Assembly (NCBI GenBank): GCA_905221605.1
Contig: CAJNDS010002341.1
Location: 416,710 to 480,709, forward strand
Reading direction: 5' to 3'
Source: Symbiodinium natans
Taxonomy: Eukaryota; Sar; Dinophyceae; Suessiales; Symbiodiniaceae
DNA length: 64,000 nucleotides
The stretch's first letter is position 1. Each line of letters starts with the position of its first letter. Shown here in pieces: positions 57,001 through 64,000 of the stretch. Made by a program: the position numbers and the translations under genes. The notes below the pieces were generated by a model that ran no database searches, was not told where the DNA came from, and saw nothing but the letters and a program-made list of their open reading frames with translations.

Positions 57001-57983
57001 GGGGGGGCGGGCAGTGACAGAAAGACCTTGGTTTTGGAGCTTTGGGAGGCCCAAAACCTCAATTCTCAGGCCTTTTTGTCACTGGAGCCTTGGGCTTCGT
57101 TTTAGGGCTTGGGGTTGGGGCTTAGAATGGTTTCGGGGGCGTTTTGTGGGTAGTTGAAGGGTCGCAGGCATTGTGGCTATCATGCACTGAGGCACAAATC
57201 CTTATCATGGTTAAGTGATTCCTTGTTGTGGTTAAAAGAAATGGGTCTTTATTGCGGTTACGACCCCGCCTCATAAAGTACCTGAACCCCGTTCTACTAG
57301 TGGCAGGAAGAACTGCGTAGCAAGGCAAGTAGAGCCTTGAGCTTTCCCGGCGTCCCGAAGGGTTGCGAAACGAAACAACATGAAGTGAAGATAAAAAGCT
57401 TTCTTTCTTGGACACTTTTAACTGCCTGAAGGCCGACTTCGTCGAGCGGGGCACGGTCGTCTCCGCAGTGACCGAGCTCCGGGACCTGTACCCAACATTT
57501 CTGGATGTCGTCGGCGCCTGGAACGCTTCATGGGAAACTGAGTTGGATGGACGCCCGCTGACATGGCTTCTCAGACCAAAGAGATCTTTGGAGTCATTGG
57601 GGTGGCGCCAATGGGTGGACTTGGAACACGACATCTGCTACAATGCGACGAATCACTGGAATGCACTCACGGACGGCGCTGTAAAGTTCATCTTTCATGC
57701 CTGTAGCGGGGAAGAGCAGCTATTTGATCTGGTTCGCGACCCTGACGAGACCCGCGACTTGTCGAAAGAGGTCGGGCAGTCCGCGGAAGTGAGTCGATGG
57801 CGACAGCGCCTCGTCGCCCAGTTCGAGGCCGAGGGACGCGGCCCAGAATGGGTGCAGCACGGGACCCTGCGCCGACGCTGCAGCTCCTGCCTCTACAGCC
57901 CCAACTATCCCGGCTCCAGGGGAGACTGCCACAAGATGCACAAGCCTCACAAGCCTTTGCCTCTCGACTTGCAGTTTGTCTGA
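54034..57983 (+). CDS. Type I sulfatase (arylsulfatase-like), two exons
   Basis: Hydrolyses sulfate esters using a formylglycine made from an active-site Cys. Exon 1 is 54034-55098 (355 residues), exon 2 57432-57983 (183 residues and stop), joined in phase 0 by CAG|GC and AAG|GC; total 538 residues, normal for the family. Met 54034 follows a pyrimidine-rich acceptor (ends 54010) and opens a hydrophobic signal-like segment (residues 8-27), so the product probably enters the secretory pathway. Key residues: NILFIMADQ (metal ligand Asp37), SCTPARAAILTGR with Cys72 of CxPxR, GKNHFG (Lys120, His122), SFHRPHSPYDPP (about 223-234), SDHGD (Asp321, His322), KSYPYEGSAHVPL (Lys334). Exon 2 gives VTELRDLYPTFLD, NHWNALTDG, GEEQLFDL and a Cys-containing tail ending SPNYPGSRGDC. 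Substrate is unknown; sulfated polysaccharides are a guess. An upstream ATG at 53929 is in frame but precedes the probable splice acceptor. Confidence 0.92.
55246..55340 (+). repeat. Small tandem repeat with GATAGTGGTTTAGGGTTGGCAT words
   Basis: Three to five partial copies of GATAGTGGTTT joined to a telomere-like TTTAGGG, leading directly into the 101-bp array. Confidence 0.8.
55325..57085 (+). repeat. 101-bp tandem array, about 18 copies, each able to fold into a nested hairpin
   Basis: Unit landmarks are AGTGACAGAAAGACCT, GGTTTTGG, GCTTTGGGAGG, CCAAAACC, CTCAATTCTC, AGGTCTTTTTGTCACT and CCATGCGGGCCTGGGC with a G7-8 run. Copies start about every 101 bp from about 55339 to 57038. Two copies carry a shorter linker (GTCAGGCGTGGGCGGGGGTTGG). 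The array is over 95% alike by eye. The arms AGTGACAGAAAGACCT and AGGTCTTTTTGTCACT are complementary with one G.T, and GGTTTTGG pairs with CCAAAACC inside them. Open frames through the array shift every copy because 101 is not a multiple of 3, so it is not coding. Confidence 0.95.
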
Positions 57984-58732
57984 GCATTCCCCGGGGTGCA
58001 ATACGCTCTGCCTTCAAGCTCCTCAGTTGCCCAGAGCAGCGATGCCATCGACATGGATCCCATTTGTTGGACCTGAAGCTGAACTGCAACAACATGGCAC
58101 AAAAGATGGCACAAGACCACCTTCTTCAGGCTTAGGAATTCCGAAGCCCAGCCTTGGCGAGGAGGTCGGAGGGCACTTGAAGACCAAGAGGAACGCGGCG
58201 CTGCGTTGAAAAGTTTGGGAGGCCGGGGTGGGCACACCTCACTGAACTTTTTCCATTGCTGCTTCCGCTGAGCTTTGTAGTTTCTGCTCAGCCAACGGAT
58301 GCAAGACATGTTGCTGGATGTGTTGCCGCTTCTGTCAGTATGTCAGCACGTATACCAGTCGTGGAAAGAATACCTGAATGTGTAGCCAAGGTCGCGTTGC
58401 AGACCACTGTTGCAGCCACCCGGTTCCGGCCGGGGCATGCTGTTCAGGAGCTTCGCCGACCACTAACATCCATGCACATGCCGATGTGTGATTGTCAACT
58501 TCGTGTGCCAGCTTGGGCAACGTTCGGTCTGAGACTTCACTGTTCCCTGCGTGAAGGCGCCGCGACTGATAACACGCCACTGGATGCACGGACCTGGCCT
58601 GCCTGGCGCAGCCGCCGTGGCCATTGCTGGTACGAGACGCCTCGTGGGTCGCCGACACATGGCCGCAGCTGAGAGAAGGTTTCTAATCGCGCCTGCAGCC
58701 GGTCGTTCTGGATGAAATGCTCGTGTGCCTCA

Positions 58733-58810
58733 GGTTTCTCCAGACGAAGGGCTTCCATTCAAGGTGTGCCGCTTCTGGACCTTGCCCAACAACCAGGTCA
58801 ACCAACTCAG
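58733..58810 (+). CDS. Candidate exon
   Basis: After CTCAG the frame reads VSPDEGLPFKVCRFWTLP then NNQVNQLR and ends at CAG|GC. Well-balanced composition. Family unknown; perhaps continuous with the terminal exon at 59173. Confidence 0.45.
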
Positions 58811-59172
58811 GCCCAAGTGCTGTCGCGCAGCTTGCCGCGTTTATGCTTTTGTTGTAGTTCAACATTTTGAGAGGCCACCTCTCCTGGGCCGCTTCTGGAT
58901 GCTTTCAGAAAGATTGGCGCTTTCCAGGCCGGTGTTCGAAACACCTATGTATGGACAGTGTAAATCAGTATACATCATCTTGAATATTATTCAACGTGCA
59001 CCGTTGACCCAATGATTTTCTCCAGCTGCGAGACCTAGCATGGCTGCTTGTGTTGCTACACGGGTGTAAACTTTAAACGACGTTGGCTGATGCCTGATGC
59101 GCACCCATCCGCGAAACAAAGTCATCTCAAGCTACTACGGGTAGGATACCAGTCGAGTCAGATTTGGCAGGT

Positions 59173-59260
59173 TCGGATGCCTCCAAAACTGGCCTATGAC
59201 ACGAGACTCATCTTCTCGCAGTTTGGAGACTTCATGGCGCTGCCAGAAGCAGACGCCTGA
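59173..59260 (+). CDS. Candidate terminal exon
   Basis: After TTGGCAG the frame reads RMPPKLAYDTRLIFSQF then GDFMALPEADA and stops at TGA 59258-59260. Convincing composition, unknown family. Confidence 0.5.
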
Positions 59261-59377
59261 CTGTCATGACGGCACATTTCAATCCGACCTTGAAATCTGA
59301 AATGTGCGCAACGGTTGCTGTACTTGCATGAGATCCTCATGAGTCCTTTAGGGCATGTTAAAGAATCGTCTGTCACA

Positions 59378-59659
59378 TCACCTTTTGGAACTGACTGGGT
59401 AAGGCACGGCACCAGTTCCTCTGCGACTCAAAAGAGTTGCTGGCTGCCGCTCGGCGCGGTCCTCCGCAGATCTCATGTCGGTAGGTATTGCGATGAAAAA
59501 CTTGTGGCCTGCTAGCTGTTGCTCTGGATGTGAAAGAGACGTCGAAAGCTTGGTCTGTTGTACGAGTCCAAGGAAGGTAAGTGCTTGGTCCAGGTGCATG
59601 GATATCAGCCGCGTGGTGGACAGGGCGAGCGCCCCTTGCCGGACAATGTGGCGTGCCAT
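59378..59659 (-). CDS. Candidate minus-strand gene or exon
   Basis: ATG to TGA on the minus strand, 93 residues: RLISMHLDQALTFLGLVQ, then QTKLSTSLSHPEQQLAG, then HKFFIAIPTDMRSAEDRA, with a Ser/Arg-rich tail. Good protein composition throughout. It faces the + strand exon ending at 59260. Family unknown. Confidence 0.5.
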   Translation of the reverse strand: MARHIVRQGALALSTTRLISMHLDQALTFLGLVQQTKLSTSLSHPEQQLAGHKFFIAIPTDMRSAEDRAERQPATLLSRRGTGAVPYPVSSKR

Positions 59660-59957
59660 GCGTGACGAGGCTGAGGCTCCGCAACCGAGATGAGCGTACG
59701 ACTCGTGTTACAACCATGGCCATGGTAGACCCTCGCTCATGAATCTGTGTGTGTAGAGAAGCACTGAGAAGCAATAGCAAAATAGGGCAACCTCGTGACA
59801 TTCTCGGTAATTATGGCTCGTTGTGTGGCATCTCTGACATGGCCGTCACCGGCTTTGGAATAGTCTCAGACTTCTTCCGGCTCACAAGATCGGGAGCCGT
59901 ACCTTGCGAAGCTACTAACGCAGATGACATGGCGCATGGAAGCCCCTGCAAAGCAGT

Positions 59958-60140
59958 GTGAGACTCTGGATTGATTTGGCTCTCGGCATCCAGCAGGCAC
60001 TACCAGCTGAGGTTTCAATCGATTTCGTTCGGGCGTCGTCTTTCACGGCAAGAACACCCTGCCCCTGTTGCCTGAGCCGTTTGAGGCAAGGTGCATTCGA
60101 CTCAGTGTTGCCATCGCTGCGCGCTCGTGTCACGGCCCGT
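59958..60140 (+). CDS. Candidate exon, strand uncertain
   Basis: + strand frame reads WIDLALGIQQALPAEVSI then DFVRASSFTARTPCPCC. The minus strand is also open here. Low confidence. Confidence 0.3.
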
Positions 60141-60399
60141 ACTGTAAGCAGCTATAGGCAGGTGCAACACATGGCTACAGAGATGCGCATGCATCTCTGC
60201 CTAGTATGTGGCAGGCGGAAGTGGCGAACTGGCGGGATCAGGTATGGCGGCTCTCCGAGAGGATCCCACGACCGGAAATGGTTATGGCTTATGAGATGTA
60301 GGAATCTCCCACTGAAGCATGCAATACATCTTCGAGATCGGGCAAGCAATAAATTTGCATCAATGTATTGAGTAGCTGGTCATCCTGGAGAGCTGCTGC

Positions 60400-62240
60400 A
60401 TGCTGCTTTGCAAGCATGAACTAGCCTGTTTTTCAGGATTCTGGACCACCTCCTTCACGAGCTGCGCTGCACTGGAACATTGAAGGTGCCGCGGTTGGGT
60501 TCCCTATGGTTCCATCTTCCGACATCTTCAGTTTGCCTTCGGCCTAGCGAGGAACTCTTTTGCTGGCACACTGCTTAGACATGTTTCAGTGTATAGCTGT
60601 TGTCATTGGCAGGAGAACCTGGATCCGGGTGCATTCCATGAGGGTGCCTCTTTCGACATGTGACTTGCCTGTCTTGAGGCATGCTTCCAGCTTCCATATC
60701 AGAACGGCTGTGCAGAATCTTGCCGTCAGTAACAATGCAGTAGACGGTGAGTAGAGGGATTCTGTGGCGTTAGCTTTTTTCGACTTGCCAGACATGCAAA
60801 CCTGAGCCTCCCACGGTTCGATGGTGCTGCTAGGATTTCAGGGTCACACTTCCAGCTGAAGCAGATGCACTCCGCAGGCCTGCTCCTTACTCGCATCCCA
60901 AAGTGTTTTTACGAAGGTTTAGAAAAAAAGAGTAGCCCCGAAAGCGTTCCGTGCAGCGTTCCGCACGAATGGATGCATTTCCTTGCGAGGCCAGGATGGG
61001 GAGAGTGTGCCTTGCCAAGTGCATACATAGGGGTGGCAAGTGCATTGCATAGGGGGTCGCGAGTCATGGCACAAGATCACGCAAGCATCTCGCAGCATGA
61101 CCCCCCTAGGTGCGGCTGCCGCTCCACCAAGATCCGAGCTTCATGCGCCTTGGACCGGACGTCGACCGGTGCATCTCTTTGACATTCTCTGTTGAAAGGG
61201 CTCTGAAAAGCCCTCACAGTAAGATCCCTTAATTGTGCTCACGTGTGCTCTGTAAGTAAGGTCTCTTCTGATCCATGCTTCGTCCAAGCCGCCGGGTCAA
61301 GGCCTGGAAATCTTGGACGACAGGGCGCAGGAGACCGCTCTCCAGCACCAAGGCCAATGTGATGATCATACTATGTTCGTTTATGCCTTGAGGAGTTCGT
61401 TGCTGTACCTCGGCCGCGCCCTTACACTTGCTTCGTGAGGCAGGGTTGGCGTGATGCCAAGGACATGTTCGCGTGCAAGAATCGTTCTACTGTGAGCGCC
61501 TCGTCCAAGGTCTGGTTGCGAGTTCGCCACGGTTCTGATTGGCCAGCTTTTCCATCAGCTCTGTGGGCGTGGAGACATGCGACTTGGGCCCTTTCATGTG
61601 TGCAGAGCATCGAGTTGGGCACTCCACACTTTGGGGTTGGGCACTCCAGGGATGCGCGAGGAGTGGGGCGAGGAGAAGAGTTCCGGGCGCGGAGAAGAGT
61701 TGAGTTTAAAATCTAACAACCCAACACCGAGGGTGGGGAAAAAAAACAACGCAACAAGAGCAAACATCAAGCAACTAAATGTATTTGCGTACAGGCATTT
61801 ACTACACATATGCTCTGACAGAAGAAAACAGACCGACACGTGCAAGTCGCCCAAAAAAGCTCTGGGCTCAAAAGCATGCGCCAGTCCGGCCTCGAAATCT
61901 TCAAGAACCGCCGGTTTTGAGGTTTTGTCCCCTGTTCTTTATCGAGCTGAGGCGATTTGCCAAGGGATCGCACAGAGTGGTGACGCGTCCTGAAGACATG
62001 ACGAAGCAGCGCCACACCGCCGTTTTCTTCTTCCAGCCACACGGCTTCAGAGACAACTCCGGGCAGCGGAGTTTCATGATGCACAAGGGTTTTGGAGAGT
62101 GTAGGGTGTTGAGGAGTTGTAGGCTCTGTAGGTTTGGTTCCCATGCTGCTCCATTTTCTGTGCTGGCAAGGCCGCAGTTGGACACACTGCTCCGTCCGCT
62201 GGTGCCCCCGACTACGGGCAGCCACGAAGCGCCGAGCCTT
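60400..62240. other. No confident gene
   Basis: Scattered open frames on both strands. The segment 61660-61760 (GGCGAGGAGAAGAG, TTTAAAATCTAACAACC, AACAAGAGCAAAC) resembles 19680-19750 in word order and may be a diverged dispersed repeat. Confidence 0.35.
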
Positions 62241-62257
62241 CCCTGCATCGGCCTGGT

Positions 62258-62450
62258 TCAGGTTTAGGGTTCAGGGTTTAGGGTTTAGGGCTTAAAGTAG
62301 GGTTTTGAGCTTAGGGCTTAGGGCTTATAATAGGGTTTAGGGTTTAGGGGGTTCAGGGCTGTTGCTGTAGGGTTTTGGGGGTTCGATTTGGGGTTTCGGG
62401 TTTAGGGCCCGGATGCTGTGTAGGGTTTACAGGGTTCAGGGCTTCCAGAT
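62258..62450 (+). repeat. Degenerate telomere-like TTTAGGG tract
   Basis: TTTAGGG, TTCAGGG, CTTAGGG and TAGGGTTTTGGGG words over about 190 bp. Interstitial, since unique sequence follows. Confidence 0.85.
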
Positions 62451-62459
62451 GTTTAGAGA

Positions 62460-63340
62460 TGTCTACACTGCTGCGGAGCCGAGGATTACTTTTCGTGAGA
62501 GGCGCCTGCGAAGCTATCAGCGCTTCGCACGGGCGGCGCCGCCATGGCAGAAGGACTGAAAACAGAAAAACAATTTCCAGCGGCTGTCGTGGTACACTTA
62601 TCTTCCATCCATGGAGGGGGGTCGTCTGTGAACTCGCGTGGGGAGCGGTCCATATAGTCCCTCGTCGAAGGGGTCGTTCGAGCCTCGTATTCTGGCCTCG
62701 TATTCTATTCGAATATAGGCGTAGAAGAAAAATATTCTGAATTCTGTCTGAGCATGAAAGTAGCGTAAAGGTGTGGTCTATGGAGCGCGTCTTTTGGATA
62801 GTCATTTGAATTCCTTCCCAATCCGGGTCGGTAGTTCCAATACGGCTGCTTTCTGCCCATGGGGGGGGGGACCATCTGCGCACTGGGTAGCCTGTGCGTG
62901 GCAGATATCTGTGGATTGTGTTTCTTCTGTATTCGTTGAAATCCCTGTCGTAATCGATACGGTGGGACGTCAATCTCTTGCAACTCGGAGGGAGCTGGGA
63001 GGGAGTTTTGGTATCCATCTCGCGTACTCCCTTTGGCTCAAAGGCCACTCCTGCTCGAGACTATTGGGGGAGGCCCGTAGGCTTGTGGAATTCTACTCTC
63101 AGATAGGAAGTCCCCACCGGACAATCGGCGAATGTAGGGAGCTCGTATTTTGTTAATTGAGGCTTGGGAAGGGACTGTATAATTTTGGATAATACTTTAC
63201 GTATATATCCCCATAAAAGGCTACGGGCTCGACCCTATTTTCGCTCTGCGGCCGTCCTGTCGGTTGCCCCGCCTCCTCTTCCGGTCAATTTGGCTGCTTG
63301 TGAGGGCCTTGCAGGGGGATCCGGAAAATTCCGGGAATTT
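62460..63340. other. No confident gene
   Basis: A minus-strand frame of 231 codons and several + frames cross this segment. None shows a family motif or consistent protein composition. Confidence 0.4.
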
Positions 63341-63414
63341 TAAAGCTTATTGTCTAAAAATCCTAGGAATTTTGGGAATAACCCGGATCTGAAAATTCCC
63401 GGAATTTTCGGGAT

Positions 63415-64000
63415 CCTCCGGGTTCAGGGTTTAAGGGTTTTACGGTTTAGGGTTTTGGGGGTTACTAGAAATTGTATAGGGTTTGTGTCTGGAGTTTTAT
63501 CATATTTTGGAGTTTTGTTTCTTGCTTTTGCTGTAATGGTTTGGGGGGTTTTGGTGGGGGGTGGGTGGTTTTGGGGTGCTGAGGGGCTGCGGCTGTGGGG
63601 CTGGGGCTGAAAGGCTGGGGTCTTGGGAGGCTTTGCTTTTTGTTTTTGCTGTTAATGGTTTGGGTTTTGTCGGGTGTGGTGGGGGATGGGTGGTGTTGGG
63701 GTGCTGAGGGGCTGGGGTTGAGGGGTTGAGGCTGAGGGGCTACGGCCGAGGGGGGCGGGGGCAAGGGCTTGTGCCTGGGCTAGTTGAGGGGCTGGGGGCC
63801 TGAGGGCTTGGGGATTGCGGAGGGGTGATTGCTGAAGGGGAGGGGCTATTGCAGGGAGTGGTTGTTGAAGGGAAGGGCTGTTGGAAGGAGGATATTGAAG
63901 GGAGGGGAGGGGTTCTTGAGGTTATTGAGGGGATGCTGGGGGGTTGTTGTATTTTGTCGGGTTTTGTGGGGTTATTTGGGGGGCTTGGAGTCGGGGTTGG
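63415..64000 (+). repeat. G/T-rich degenerate repeat reaching the window end
   Basis: Starts with GGGTTTAAGGGTTTTACGGTTTAGGG-like words, then GGGGTT/GGGGCTG/TTGAGGGG runs to the end. Strongly strand-asymmetric in G over C. Confidence 0.8.

Larger units (their letters stand above)
55099..57431 (+). other. Sulfatase intron, 2.33 kb
   Basis: Begins GC (CAG|GCAGGG) and ends AAG. Its edges carry a short direct repeat (AG|GC), as is common for dinoflagellate introns. It is mostly occupied by the 101-bp tandem array. Confidence 0.8.

Noticed and set aside
55307-57157. Overlapping open frames in the 101-bp array and a CRISPR-like look
   Set aside because: Frames cycle through all three phases with each 101-bp step. 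The repeats are directly adjacent with no unique spacers, and the array sits in an intron of a eukaryotic gene.
62353-63048. 231-codon minus-strand open frame
   Set aside because: Its N-terminal codons and its C-terminal part run through telomere-like sequence, composition is irregular and no domain is visible.
1-64000. tRNA, rRNA or intact spliced-leader RNA genes
   Set aside because: I looked for conserved rRNA words, tRNA-like arms and the leader sequence and saw none I could support; a dedicated RNA gene search would be decisive.

Overview
This window looks like nuclear DNA of a dinoflagellate, most likely a Symbiodinium-type alga. There are no bacterial operons. Instead, short exons (24-200 nt) spell recognisable proteins only after introns are removed. 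The introns begin with GT, GC or GA and end in AG, usually at AG|G junctions. Telomere-like TTTAGGG words are scattered through introns and spacers, simple repeats and long G/C homopolymers are frequent, and most recognisable genes lie on the + strand. I assembled exons by eye from reading frame, splice phase and family motifs. No alignment or transcript data were available.

Layout. 0.5-3.9 kb: unknown exons, then a signal-peptide-peptidase-like GxGD intramembrane protease (2517-~3860). 5.0-7.1 kb: a very long AT-rich micro/minisatellite block with two related 9-bp repeats in opposite orientation. 7.9-18.3 kb: exons of unrecognised proteins, including a gene at 10484 whose first intron is a 30-nt stretch of telomere-like sequence. 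18.4-21.6 kb: two copies of a ~0.41-0.46 kb dispersed element with long poly-G tracts. 21.9-33.8 kb: the best-resolved part, all on the + strand. It holds an unknown terminal exon, an AKR2-like ankyrin protein in 13 exons, a polynucleotide kinase 3'-phosphatase, a SET-domain protein and a UBA-domain protein. 34-53 kb: mostly unrecognised exons plus a Tudor/SH3-like domain gene (~36.1 kb), a Lys/Ser-rich protein (36957) and a divergent protein kinase (39.6-40.65 kb). 54.0-58.0 kb: a type I sulfatase in two exons, separated by a 2.3 kb intron filled with about 18 copies of a 101-bp hairpin-forming repeat. 58-64 kb: isolated exons, then degenerate TTTAGGG/GGGTTT sequence.

The genes do not form one pathway. 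They cover intramembrane proteolysis, protein targeting or chaperoning, DNA end repair, protein methylation, ubiquitin binding, kinase signalling and sulfate-ester hydrolysis, a normal mix for a eukaryotic gene neighbourhood. The unusual content is in the non-coding sequence: intron-resident hairpin arrays, telomere-like introns, opposed satellite arrays and non-canonical splice sites.
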